Positions 36,640-48,459 are shown, counted from the first letter of the stretch. The stretch is 64,000 nt of DNA from Amoebophrya sp. A120 (GCA_905178155.1 CAJINV010000008.1:1860001-1924000), one strand, 5' to 3'. Made by a program: numbers and translations. The notes: a model not told the origin generated them from the letters alone.

Positions 36640-37690
36640 TATTTAATATTGCGATTCCTGGGCTGAGAATAATACGAGTTTTAGGTTTTTTGAAAAAGAG
36701 CAAAAGCAGATGTTACTAGCAACGGGGGTAAATCTGAATGGGGAACTGTTGTGGGGAAGTAGGTGCAAGGGAAGTTCTTGACTGGGTTCCTCGCATCATC
36801 ACAGGGCAGTTGCATCTGCACAAAGCGCAAGCGGTGCAACAACGAATTTATTATTCTAGCACGAAAGCGCTAATTGGCATTTAGAAATTATGACGCACGA
36901 CTCTGCTTGTGTACGATAATTCTAAAATAAAAATAGATATTTTTATTGCGCAGGAACGTCTACAAGCAGAAGTGGCTGAAGCAGCACGACAGACAGACGG
37001 ACGGACGGACTGGCTACCGAACGATGCCGGAAGTCGCTTGACCGGAACGATGACGGAAGTCGCTTGACCGAACCTGTTTTGAGGCAGCATTTCCGAGTAC
37101 TTCATTTTACACGAAGATGAGCGCTCTTCTACAATTACCATAAATGTCGCACAGCAAGAAGACGCTGACGAATGCACGCGATTGCAGGGACAGCATCACG
37201 AAACATGCGGCGTGGTCGAAAGCTGGTTCCGCAGAAACAGAGAAGTAGTTTAACGAGAAACACTTCGCTGAAGCTCACTAAGGTAAATGTGTTACTTCAG
37301 GCTTACTTCACGTTTTTCCTGTTCATGCTTCTAACATAATGCTGAGGAACGAGTGACTGCGCTTGCGGTGCGCCAACAATCATGCAGAATACTAATATAA
37401 ACAATCATGTAGAGTAATATTCTTCGATGGTTTAGAAGGTGACCGTAACTAACAAACTATCGGGCTGAAAAAAAAAACACTCAAAAGAACATCTGGCGTA
37501 CTATAACGTAAAAATCTCAACATCACAATAGAGCCTTGTAATTCTTACAGTGTGCGTAAAGACGAAGAAACAAGATAGGCGTCAAAACAGTGGCGCACCG
37601 TCGAAACATCGACGACAGTGACGTAAATCAACTACGGTACCTAAAGTTTACTGTCCGGGGTTAAAAACAGTCACAATCTTTCCTTGACCT
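36640..37690. other. Spacer with a short tandem repeat
   Basis: Noncoding. A GACG-rich patch lies near 36985-37010. Two 26-bp copies of a unit starting GAACGATG and ending CTTGACCG occupy 37019-37044 and 37045-37070 and differ at one base. I see nothing else. Confidence 0.6.
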
Positions 37691-37691
37691 T

Positions 37692-40057
37692 CTAGAGACC
37701 TGTCACTAGGATGTGGTCAAAGAAGAATTTCTTCTTCACCTCAAACGCTTCGCCCTCCATATTTATTCGCTGCACAGAGACCGTTCCGTCGAGAACATGA
37801 GTAAAAATGCGTTTGTAGGTCTCCAGGATTGGTTGAGGTCCTCTCACCTCCCGCTTTTTGGGATCTTTGGCTACTCTGTACCCGCTGTCATTCATGACAA
37901 ATGCATCTCCTTGTCGCGGCCAGTAAAGTCCACCACCGAACGGGTTAAAAACTAGCACGGATATGGGTATACCGAAAAGCAACTGCTCTTTAATGGCTGC
38001 GTCAATGACTCCAGTAATTGCTGCTTCCAAACCCGCGAGAAAAAAAACCACGTCTTCTTTTACTGCTGGTCCTTCTCCCATGAGTTGCTTGTCGGTCGCC
38101 CGCAAATTCAAAGTTCGCGCAGTGCTGCCAAAATCTCCTCTCTGGCCGGCGGCGTTTGGCGCGGAAGCAAAGAAGAGGCCGCCGATCTTTTCTCCAACGT
38201 GCTTGTTGTCGGGCCCCGGCCTTTTATAGCCCGACTTCGATTTACCTTCGGGTGTTCTATATCGCTCTTCATCTCCAATGCGCGTGTTCCGGACGACCCA
38301 ACAATCCGAAAAGTCAACGGGATTTTCTGTGGATCTATAGTTCACGCCTTGAATTGTTGTGTAGTCCGCCCAATGGTCGTTTTTCAGGCCCCACTCATTC
38401 TGGATAGTGGACGCGTACAGGTCACCCACCAAGATTCGAGGGTCTATCCACCTGGGACCTCGACTTCGATGGTCTCCACTATGAAACAGAAATGCCTGCT
38501 ACCTGCCAACCGCAAGACATGCATCCCTCACGGTCCGTCATGGCATTGCTGGACCAAAAGGTACTCTTCGTGTGCAATAGCCGTCTGCGCTTCTCGCCCT
38601 ATTTCTATCTTTTTTTTTGCAAGCCGAATAGAATCCCATTTCGAGTAGGACACACACCTGTACTGGGCGAAGGACAACTACAATGTTGCAGTCTAGCCGC
38701 TCACTGACGTAAAAATCTGTGCTTCTTCTTGCTTGCCCAGCATCTGCATTTCAGCATTACATCTACGAAGAATTATGATTGCCTTTACTAAGTAGAAGGA
38801 AGGTAGAGTTAGTTACATTTCGATAATTTTCGTACTCCACCTGGTAGTGAATCCAGTTGGAAACAAGCGACTCTTCCTGCGAGTCGTAATTAGCGTGGAT
38901 GCCTCCCTGCTTCAGTTGAGCACCGTCAGGTCCAAGACCAGCTATTCCGCCCCCCGGTAGTCCGCTGTTCCCAGCAACTACAAGACCGATATTCTTCTAT
39001 GCACTGCAAGTATGTCTGTGCGGTCTGGAAACATGTAAATACTGAATAAAATTATAGCGGGTGATTCAAATCTAAATACTATTTAGATTTCAATCACCGA
39101 AGATTGGAGCCAATGCATGACACGTTTTGACTACGCTTTCAGTTTCACTTTCTGGCACGGCATACTCCTTAGAACCAGATGTTGCGTTTTTGCATGGAAA
39201 AGAAAGCTGTGGCCCTCCTGGGCATGCAACACAGGTTTTACAGAAAAGCAACACGAGCATCACAAGCGCAAATTTTCCAGACCGAGAAATATGTGCAATG
39301 CATATCTCCGCAGGTATGCCAATATCAGGGGCGATTAGTTGAGACACTAGGTTTTGTGACTTGAAACCCTCGTCAAGTGCGTGTTTGTATTGTGCGGGCG
39401 GCCGTCCACCACCAGAATTCCAGGTTCGGGTACCCTTCCATTTGCTTTGGAATACCAGAGGATTATGTTTGTAGTTTTCCAATCGCTTGTCCACTGGTTT
39501 CAACAAATTGAGAGGATGAAGGTGAAGCGTTTCTTTCGTCAAATCTAGCGAATGAGGAAGTAAATGACGGGGAAAGTTTGGCCAGTCTGGATCTACGGGA
39601 AAATTGCGCCCCGTTTTGTGCCACTCTTCGTCTCTCCCATACCAGACGAACTCGCAGCCCAACTGGCCCGACACGCCTGTCTTTTCGTTTTTCGGACGAA
39701 AGCTCACTGTTGCAGACGGGTGCGCAACTCCTCCTGTCAACGCGGGATCTCCGCCCGCGGGATCTACTCCACTGGGCCGCGTGTTGCTAGTCCCGGGGTG
39801 CGCCGGCGGTAAAGTCAATTTTATCGTAGTGGTTGTCGGCCCCTGCGGCGTACCCGTGTTGCTTGACTGCGCGCCACCAAGAGGTGGAGTCGCAGCACCT
39901 GGGCGCGGTCCGGCCACAGCAGCCGGGCGTTGGGGAGGAGCAAGAGGAACATCGAAGTATACTTGTGGAGAAAGAACCTCTCGCCCCGCAGCCGAACGAA
40001 ATGCACGCTGAACACGATGATCCCGCGGGTACTTAAAAACGCGGAACGCCTGCTACA
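37692..40057 (-). CDS. Array protein B: macrodomain/PARG-like paralog
   Basis: Second of three paralogs. Exon 1 (from the acceptor GTAGCAG at ~40057 to ~39325) has Pro/Gly/Thr-rich linker sequence and then LGCEFVWYGRD. Exon 2 (~39005-38817) holds IGLVVAGNSGLPGGGI and SQEESLVSNWIHY. Exon 3 (38495-37692) holds LYASTIQNEWGL, STENPVDFSDCWVVRNTR, KIGGLFFASAPNA and LVFNPFGGGLYWP, and ends ILVTGL. The exon 2-3 intron is GT-AG. Exons 1 and 2 meet inside an imperfect repeat ATATYGG with no GT-AG pair. The start codon is not found. The frame is closed by a stop just upstream of 40057, so a 5' exon is missing from this model. Confidence 0.65.
39060..39098. repeat. Hairpin, 18-bp arms, in non-canonical intron of gene B
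   Basis: Arms at 39060-39077 and 39081-39098 match at 17 of 18 bases around a 3-base loop. It lies in the intron between exons 1 and 2 of array gene B and could bring the intron ends together. Confidence 0.8.
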
Positions 40058-40168
40058 AAAGTACCAGTAAGTGCAAATAAAAGACGCTCGCTAACGAAAT
40101 TGAGCGCCGTGATATACTCAATATAGCTGCCCAAACAATGACTTTTTTTACCAGAATACAAGGGGAAA

Positions 40169-42047
40169 CTAAACGTATCCAGAACCAAACCTTTCGTGCG
40201 ACTTGCGGTATCGAGCTTTGCTTTTTCGTGATGATATGTCCCCCCCGGAACACGATAAAAAAGAACACTCGGGCCCTTCTGCTTTCCGACCCTTGACCTC
40301 GCCACCCTCTTGCAGCACTCGCGGAACCTCATCTTCGGCCACACGTAGTTCGTCTTCTTCAACCGGAATGCCAAGTGGTTCGTTTGCGACCGGAGTCCGG
40401 TCCTCCTGCTGCGTCGACGCCAAGAATTCTTCGTTGTCTCCCCCCGAACCGTTCTTCGTCGGCTTCCCGGACAGCGTCTGCAAGAAATCCGAGCTGCTGC
40501 TTCTGGCTGCACCATCCTCGCGCGTCACATCTGCAGGCTTGTCACGAACGTCGCCCCGGGCTCTTCCCAGCCTGTGGTCCAAGCCTGCGACCGGAGCGGG
40601 GGACGTGGCGGCTTTCATCTCTATCAACTGCAAAAGTGTTTTCCAAGTACCTCATACATTCATCATCAGGACATCAGCCCTTGCCTTTCATCAGTTTCAC
40701 CTTTGCATATGCAGCATCAAGCTTCTGTTCTAAGCGCACACGTATAGTAGTTGTTCTTTTCGAATAACAGCGCAGCTGGACACATGTGCATCTGGCCACA
40801 AGTTTACGAATAAATCAGCCAGATCAAAAATAATTGCACTAGCGATTTCTCCTGGACGGCCAAGACGAACAGGCATCCAACGCAGTACTTAACCGCCGGA
40901 TTCCCAAGAAGTTTATGTAAGAAAAAGCCGAGCGATGCCTGTTCCGTGAAACTGTATCCGTATCTTCAATGCAAGGCACGAGGACAACAACACTTCGGCG
41001 TCTCATAAGCTCGGCCTTCTTCTCGTCTGCCCTCGTCTGCAAGAATTCGAACCGGTCTCCCCGCCTTTCTCTGATCGAGGTAGGTCGGTCTTCCGCACCG
41101 CGGCCCCCGCTTCGCTTCCCGACACCACTCGCAGACGCGCCTCGCTTGCCGTGTCTTTTCTTGCGCGCGGCAGGGGCGTTTTTGTTTTTCAGAGCGAGTT
41201 GCGAAGACATGCCTCTGGTGCTGTTTTGTCCGGGACGATCGGATGCAGCGGCACCACCACGCTCAGCCCTACTTTTGTTCCGATTTTCACGCTCATCATC
41301 CTGTGTGTGCCTCATCTCCGCGGATGATTTTGGCGTTTCGCCGTCGTGCGACTGGGTTGTTTTCTCAAGAAGTTGGACATCCTTTTCTTTTCTCGACGTG
41401 GGCCGTGCCTGCTGCAATCCGTTCTTCTCACCACCAGCACCACCGGCGGCCCCGCCGCCTTCATGGGGACCCGAATTCTCGGTTGCATTTCTGCTCCCGT
41501 CGTCCACAGTCGGAACAACATGGTGGGTTTTCGTCGCCTTTTTCCGTTCTTGGTGCTCCGCATCTTGTTCTTTGTGGACATGCCTGCTTTTGCGCCTTTT
41601 GCTGCGCTTGTCGTGGTGATGTTTTTCTTTGCGCCTATCACTGTGGAGATGTCTTCCTCTGGAGGACGTCGCGGCTCTTTTCTTCGTCGTCTGTACCACC
41701 TCCAGCGTCGATGAACCTTCTGCGGGCCTTCCGTCGCGCGACGCGGCATGACGAAACTCGTCCCAGCTCTCCGTTCGCCGCGTGGTGCTGTACCCCGCGG
41801 GTATCCAGACTTGCGCAAAACCCCCGCTGCTCCCCTTTTCACGACGCTCCCATTCCGCATCGTCGTCCTCGTCGTAGGGCCCGAAGGTGTCGAAGTGCAA
41901 CTCGAAATCCTGCATTTCTGGGTTCCAAGCGGCGTTTGCAACATGTTGCAACAGCTCCAGCGTGGTCTTATTGCACACAGTTCGCACTGCACAATGCAAA
42001 AGGTGCAACACCCGGAAAAGCTCCCTTGCGGAACGGAAAAGCCCCAT
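40169..42047 (-). CDS. MGLFR-family protein 2 (array cassette partner), unknown function
   Basis: Paralog of the gene at 34.7-36.5 kb with the same exon plan: 42047 to ~41005, a short exon near 40960-40860, and ~40630-40169. The N terminus reads MGLFRSARELFRVLHLLHC, then FDTFGPYDEDDDAEW and WIPAGYSTTRRTESWDEFR. The middle is His/Lys/Arg-rich and the tail acidic, with EDRTPVANEP and PECSFLSCSGG. The first exon ends at a GTGTTG donor in the same codon context as its paralog. It lies directly upstream of array gene B. A GTTTAG near the stop could instead splice in phase to gene B, so read-through into B is possible but unproven. Confidence 0.7.
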
Positions 42048-42059
42048 CGCCAAGAACCC

Positions 42060-43955
42060 AAAGTGTGACTGAAACTGGCGCTGTCGGGCTTGCGCTGAGA
42101 CTTCTACGGGTCTGACTCTGGCGGTATAATTTTCGTTAACGGTAAAGGAATTTTTTTCTTGCGCTGGCACCGGCTTCAGCCGGCGTGCAGACGCGCGACC
42201 CTCTTTCAGGTTGAACTGCGTCGGCGTCCGTTGATCATGTAGTCCTGCTCCTGCTTCAATAACAATCGGGTGTTATTTTCACCTTCCAGAATACTGGAAG
42301 GCGGGGGATGCGGCACCACAAAGTTTTACCTGTTGAACTTGATGTGGAAATGGTCGGAAGAATTCCGACGCAAAAGTTCCGTTCTTCGTGATAGATCTGC
42401 TAGTCGTAGATTCTTCGGCGCAGTGTAACTTTGTTTTTAAAAAAATTGGCAACTTACCTTTTCATGTTGTTCATGCAATAAATCAGTAGGGCGAAGCATT
42501 GAGAAAGCAAGAAACTAACAAGAACGTGGGGAAACAACAACGAGTTTGACTGTGCATGGCATGGGGAACTGTTGATATGGAAAATTAACTACACAGGTAA
42601 GCTCCTCGCTGAATCTGAAAGTACACATGGCAAATCAACAGACTGTTCTAACCTTCACGCAAACATGGATCGAGAAATGCGCAAGTGCGTACGAGAAAAC
42701 AGTTCTACAGTACGAAACCGAGGAGCGCAATTACGGTACGAAAGTGGCGAAGCTCACACAACCGAGAGCATACGATACACGACGCAGAGAGAACGGATGG
42801 ACCGAAATGTGGAAATGAATGTTCGCACGATTTTCTATTGATAAAGTAGAAACGAGAAAGTGCTCAACCGAGACGGTGCAAGTACGTCACTACGCACGAA
42901 TGCTATGCGAACGACCACTGTTCGTTTGCAGCTACGTATGTACCGATGTCAGGATCATCGCTGACGTGGCTCATCGCGACAACCGCTCTAAACGTAGTTC
43001 ATGTGCGGCGATGAGAATCAAAATTTCTGCTCGAGCACAGAACAGAAGTCAAAAATGTGGAACATCACAAGAACACCTTGAAGGATAATGAAAAAACGAT
43101 CGCGCCCTCCTGCTCGCGTCTTCGCGCAAGAAACCGTGCGATGCCACCTCTGGTGATGCGAGTCAGTTTCTATGTGAGCGGATGCCGGTCTCGTCTCCCG
43201 CGATCGGGGCAGCAGAAGCACTCCATCACCTGCTGCTACGGGAACGAATGGAGTTCTCGTTATAGGGAGCAAATCAAAACGCAATTCATTGTATGGTCGT
43301 ACGCTACAATTGCTCAAATAGTTCTTCCGGTCCAGTAGCTCCGGATTTGTGAAGAATTTTAGAAAATGGATTTGAGTAAAGCTTTCGGGTTAGGGTAGTT
43401 TTTCCAGAATCATACAAGCTCTAGGTTTAGGGTAGTTGTTGCAGAATCATACACGCAAATCCAACATTTCAACAGAGGACACGTGCTTTTACAAGGGGTC
43501 CCGCTATCTTACTTTTGTGCAATCCAAAACTTTAACATTCACATACAGTGTGCCTTTTCATATTACGGATCCAAAAACGAAATGGCTCTGCTTTCCCACT
43601 TCGAGGACACACACTGTTCAAAAAGTTGGGTAGCAAAGATGAGGAGAGAGATCAAATAAAAAAGTAAGTAGTTGCGCGATCGACCAATGCTGACAGTCCA
43701 ATTTGTTTCAGCTGGCTACCAAAAAGGAATAACAGCAACGCCATCAGTTCTACTACTGCTTCTACACCAACGATAATAAGTAAGAGGACATTTCTAGCAT
43801 CTTCATCCTATCTTTGTCTTTCGCCACGTAACCAAAACATCAAAACAATAAACGAAATGTTTTATGGAGGGCAGCAGTTCGTGACAGAAAAGACGGCCGC
43901 CACATCTTTCACTGTCCTAAGGGCTTTGGAGTTCTTCGGTGTTGTTCTTCTGCTT
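42060..43955. other. Spacer, contains a degenerate tandem repeat
   Basis: No gene seen. Two units beginning GGTTAGGGTAG and GGTTTAGGGTAG and ending in a shared CAGAATCATACA string lie at 43388-43418 and 43424-43455. Upstream there is only AT-rich DNA. Confidence 0.55.
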
Positions 43956-43961
43956 TTATCT

Positions 43962-45747
43962 TCACAAGCCGGTAAGTACAACGTCCTTGAAAAATTGGGC
44001 TTTCTTTAGCCGCTGCCCGCCGGGCGCCACTACTTCCGCCGCCAAGGCACGGAGAAAGATGCTTCGGTACGACACCTGGCCCGGCTGAGGGTCCTTCTTC
44101 GGGCCGTTCGGCAGCCACTGCTTGGGCCAGTAGAGGCCGCCGCCCAACTGGTTGAATACCAGGACAGTGGTCGCCTTCCCGAAAACAATCTGCTCCTGAA
44201 TCGCGGCGTCCAGTACCGCGGTTACGGCGGCTTCCAAGCCGGCGAGAAAAAAGTCCATGTCCTGCTGCGCAAGGGAGTTGTTTGTGCGCGTACCGCTGCC
44301 CCAGGGCCCGCCTCGGGACACGTACCCCGCATTCGGCGCCGCCACCCAAAAAAGCCCGCCGATCTTGTGCCAAGCCAGCCAATCTTATCGCTTTAAAAAC
44401 CTCCGCTAGTATCAATCATGCATCATATAAAGAAATGCCCCACAAATACTGAAAAGCAAAACTGTCATGCTCACTGCTCGTTGTATGTTGCACAGCTTTA
44501 AGAAGTACTATTGGATTGATTCTGTATCAAGGCGGCCGTTTTATTGGCGTTGAATCATGACAACAAGTTCTTGGGTGGCATGTTCAAAAATGATGCTCGA
44601 TGGTACTCCTGCTCTCTACTGTGTCTTCGTATCATAAGTTCTTGTAGCGATTGTTCTCCTCTCGACCGATTTTCGTGTTGCGCACGACCCAGCAGTCGGA
44701 AAAATCAACGGGGTTGCGCGTGGTCACGTAGTCCACACCTTGGTAGGTGGCAAAGTCGTTTTCCAGGTTGGTTACCAGGCCCCACTTCGCTTGGATCGTC
44801 GACACATAGAGCTTGATCGCCTTCTGCGCGTACTGATTGAACCGGGCCTGAAACCGGCCCCGGACCTGCCCGCGATCTCTCGGCATGCCCCCGGCGGCAT
44901 GCACGTACCAGTTGCTCACCACGGACTCCTCCTGTGTTTTGTGGGTCGACTTGATCTGAGTCACGTTGAGCCGGAACTTTGCCATCGGGTTGTTATTCGC
45001 TCGCCGGGGCGAGCGCAAGGCCGAGGTCCCGCCGCCCGGCAAACCGTGGTTCCCGGCTACGGCGATGCCGATCTCGTCGGCCCGGTAGGTGCCCCGACTC
45101 ACCAGGTCGTCCACGAGGTTCTGTCCCAGCATTGGGTGCCTCTGGAACCGGAAGGGCTGGTGGGTGGTCGGATCCCGGTGCTCCGCATCGGCAACTGCAC
45201 GCGGGTGAGGACCTCCACCCCCCAGGTTGGACAAGTCCAGAACGTGCGGCGTCAGTGTCTTGTTTCCTGGCGCCCGCTGCGCAAAGTCCCTTTCCTGTGT
45301 CCACCACGAGGGACTTCGCTTGTACTCGATGAATTCGCAGCCCAACTGGTCCGGCTCTCCCTTACGCTCGTTCTGCGGGCCCCCGCGCCAGTTGGCGACC
45401 GTTGGCCCGGGCTGGTGCCCATTGCCCCCGCCGCCGCCGTTGCCGCCGCCGTTGCCGCCACCGCCGCCACCGTTGCCCCCGCCGCCGCCACCGCCGTTGC
45501 CCCCGCCGCCACCACCGACAGCCATGTGGTTCTGCCCCATGTGATCCCGCAGGCCGAAGTACAGCCCGACACCCAGTCCCGCGAGCACCAGCACTGCGAC
45601 GACAGAAACCACAATCGCGACGCAGCAGCAGCGCCCCCGTTGTTTGTCCCTTTGCTGCTGCTCCAAGTGGTCGCCCGAACCAGCTTCAACAAGGAGCTCA
45701 CGTTCAGCAGAAGGAGTTACAACAACATGGTGCACTTGCGAGGACAT
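43962..45747 (-). CDS. Array protein C: type II membrane macrodomain/PARG-like paralog
   Basis: Third paralog and the clearest topology. From ATG 45747 a short cytosolic part leads to one membrane span (CVAIVVSVVAVLVLAGLGVG) at about residues 40-62, then a Gly/Asn linker, then an outside or lumenal domain. Conserved blocks are LGCEFIEYKR, DEIGIAVAGNHGLPGGG, TQEESVVSNWYVH, RNPVDFSDCWVVRNTK, KIGGLFWVAAPNAG, LEAAVTAVLDAA and LVFNQLGGGLYWPK, ending VVLTGL. Exon 1 ends near 44640 and exon 2 starts near 44368. The boundary is a 6-bp direct repeat (ACAAGA on minus), and removing one copy gives RYKIGGLF in frame. There is no GT-AG. The macrodomain/PARG reading rests on pattern only. Confidence 0.75.
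44369..44639 (-). other. Non-canonical intron bounded by ACAAGA repeats
   Basis: 271 bp between two copies of ACAAGA (minus strand; 44640-44645 and 44363-44368) in array gene C. Excision with one copy restores a block conserved in both paralogs. Unlike the seven introners it shows no clear terminal inverted repeats, so it may be an old, decayed one. Confidence 0.65.
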
Positions 45748-45754
45748 CCTTTTC

Positions 45755-46660
45755 GATTGTATCTCCTCGATTTCTCGAGGTTTTGGTCTGTTGATCACCT
45801 TTACAAGAGTCCTTATGACCCGAAAGCAAAAAGTAAAAGCCTTGCCTCGATACAAAAAAAAATAAAAAATTTTCACGCAAATATCTTTTAGTTTTAGGGG
45901 CCTTGCTTTTTTCTCGAGCTCACAAGGCCAGGTGGAAAATTAAAATTGTAACTTCTTCTAGGGCGGACTGCATCACCCAGATCTAGAAATAAGGTGGAAT
46001 AACGATAAAGTGATAAAGAACAATGATGATTTGAATGCGCTTAGGGGGCATAGCTCAAAACCTTCCTCACTGAAGACATAACAAACTAAGTAAAAGTTTT
46101 CTGTCTTCTCTCTTTCGAGTGCATCAACTCACAACATCTTACCCTACATTTCGTGGATCAATTTTGGCTATGATCAAAATTGAAAACATAGATCCACTTC
46201 CATTGATTTTTCATGTCCGAGATCGATCGGCTTCGGCAGGATCCAACTCGAAGATGCTTCCGTGAGAACGGCAATAAGTGGGTGAGCGATTTTATGCTCG
46301 TGCGGGCAGGAAGCTTCATCAACTCGATGAATTTCCGGACAGTATCAGGGATCGATTTCAATTTATTCAAAAACACGAAGATCGAGACCATACGAACCGA
46401 GCTGAAATTTTATCAGAGATGCCACAGAGATTTGCAAGTCGTAAATAACCCTGCACCTACTGCTGGGAGCGGACCGTTAAACTTTGATCCTACTTTCCGC
46501 GGTGCATCACCTTGATTTGCCGATCATGTCGCCCGTGCCGAAGCGACTGACAATGAATAAAGCATCGAGCTTATACAACCAACGCTTTCTCGCACAGCTT
46601 TTGCTCATCTCGATCTCGATAAAATACGTTTCGCAACTGATCGAAATAATCCTACTCACG
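45755..46660. other. Spacer with no recognisable gene
   Basis: About 0.9 kb of AT-rich sequence between the oxidoreductase stop and the start of array gene C. Nothing specific was seen. Confidence 0.45.
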
Positions 46661-46664
46661 ACTC

Positions 46665-48453
46665 CTAGACAGTGACCTCGGCCCACTCGCCGTCGTTTGC
46701 GGCGCTCTGGTGGATCGCGTCCGTAATCAACTGCGCCCGTAGCCCGTCTTGAAACGTCGCCATGTTAAGGAGGGCATTTTTGTCGTCCTTTTCAAAAAAC
46801 GCCCGCACGCGCTGCATCAGCGCCGGCGTCCCCACGTCCTGCCACGCGTTACCCTCGCCCTTTATTACCCGTTTCGTCTCCATCTCCTTCTCCATCGGCG
46901 TGGCGGTGTCCGGGGGAGGGTTTTTGTAAATCACCAGTTCCGAGGTGAGAAAATCAAACCTGATGGTAGCTTTTGGACTGCAGATCACCATTTCGTCCAC
47001 TTCCTCAGGCAAGCCCGGGTTGAAGCCATTTATGGTCATTTGAATGGAAATCTTCTTCCGCCCCGTCACCAGCATGGCCTGGCACATACCATCCGCACTG
47101 GGAACGTATTACAATGAAAAATGCCCCCACCCCCGAACTTGCGAGCATTTGTATTGCAAACCTTTCCAAATGCAACATTCGCCCTCTTTCATTTATCAGC
47201 ATCACAGGTTTCCGATGGTGAATAGCAAAAATTTGTATTGCAAAAGACCACAGCAAAAGCGGCGCTTGTCATGCAAGCGATGCGATACACCCCTAGACTC
47301 TGCATCAGAAAGATTCAAACTCCTTTCATGCATGACAAAAAGTTTTCATTCGGAGACTTCGCATCACAAATTTTTGCAATTTCAGGGGTGGAGGGGCACT
47401 TTTCACTGTAATAGAACGTCCCCGTTCTTCGCAACCACGATGCCGCGCATGGGCCGCTGGATTGCCGACACCTTTTGGATTTCCTCGGAAAACAAAAACC
47501 GCACCAAGTCCACATAGTGAATGCCGATTGCTGACCAACACCCGCCTCCAGTCTGGCGATAGTGCCAGTGACTAGCCTTCACGCCGGGCTGCATCCACGC
47601 GAAGTTGCGCAACGACGTGAAGGACACGGAAATGTTCACGTTGCCAATCAGGTTCGCCGTCAGAATCAGGTCTCGCAGCTCGCGCAAAGCTGGCACGCAC
47701 CGCAGCTCAAAGTCCACCAGGCAGACTTATCGAAGTGAAAACGAGGACAATTTCTTTTATGCTCCTGAGAAAAGACTTTCACCTGATACCTTTGAGGGCA
47801 AAGGCATGGGCTTTGTCCAAGGACATGCGTTGAGCACAACGCGTGCCTGTCCTGTTCATCTCCTTCTTGAATTATAAAACTGACCATACAATATCGTTGT
47901 ACATGTAATTGGGTGGCAAAACAAAATAGCATGCAGCAAAGGTGGAAACCGGACCTTACTACTGACTGACTTTTTTCACACGAGCAAGGAAATCTGTATA
48001 CGAAACATCTCTTCGATGTGGTAAAACTTGCGTGTTGTTCAGCTCGCCTGTAATGGTCTGCACCCGCTTGGCAATCTCCTTGGCCTCGGGGTAGTTGCAG
48101 GCGATGGGCTTCTCGCAAAGAATGTGTTTCTCGGCCTGGAGCGCCTTGGAGACCGCGTGGCCTCGGCGGTGGGCCGGTCCCACGATAGACACCAAGTCGA
48201 CATCGGGACAGGTGCAAATTTCCGTAGTATCATCACCAAAAAAAGCATGCCCGATTCCTTCTCGCGCACAAACCTCTTTCGCCTTCTCCTCGCCCCGACT
48301 CCAGAGCGCCGTCACCTCGAAGCCCTGCTCGCGAAACTTCGGGAGCTGCACCCGGGCCCCCCACCCGGCGCCAATAATACCCACTTTCGGGATCCGGCTC
48401 CTCTGCGCTGCGGGCGGCGATGCGGAGTCAGTGACCGGCGTGGCGGCCTGCAT
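46665..48453 (-). CDS. Gfo/Idh/MocA-family NAD(P)-dependent oxidoreductase
   Basis: Members reduce or oxidise sugars and related alcohols with NAD(P)H. Exon 1 (48453 to ~48030) encodes the Rossmann fold with VGIIGAGWGARVQL, then DVDLVSIVGPAHRRGHA and the family hallmark HILCEKPIACN, whose EKP lysine binds cofactor and substrate. Exon 2 (~47720-47414) includes HWHYRQTGGGCWSAIGIHYVD, where Asp and His of GxHxxD-type sites lie. Exon 3 (47102-46665) is the C-terminal alpha/beta part, stop TAG. Exons 2 and 3 are split by an introner, and removal with one GAACG copy gives GDVPSADGMC. The first intron lacks a consistent GT-AG pair and lies between short repeats (AAGT). The exact substrate is unknown. 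Confidence 0.85.
47108..47413. mobile_element. Introner, family 2, in the Gfo/Idh/MocA gene
   Basis: A 306-bp element starting TATTACARTGAAAARTGC with the inverse at its other end (about 30-bp repeats rich in C/G next to them). GAACG is duplicated at 47103-47107 and 47414-47418. It lies within coding sequence and the frame is restored on removal. The sister copy at 59204-59509 has the same length. Confidence 0.9.
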
Positions 48454-48459
48454 CTTGTG

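Noticed and set aside
36985-37070. GACG-rich tandem repeat as a possible origin or CRISPR-like array
   Set aside because: Two contiguous 26-bp copies without spacers, in a eukaryotic context. A simple tandem duplication explains it.
43388-43455. GGTTAGGG and GTTTAGGG words suggesting an internal telomere repeat
   Set aside because: There are only two units of a longer ~31-bp repeat and no run of telomere hexamers or heptamers.
44740-45891. 383-codon plus-strand frame
   Set aside because: Antisense shadow of array gene C. The minus frame has the membrane span and blocks shared with paralogs A and B.
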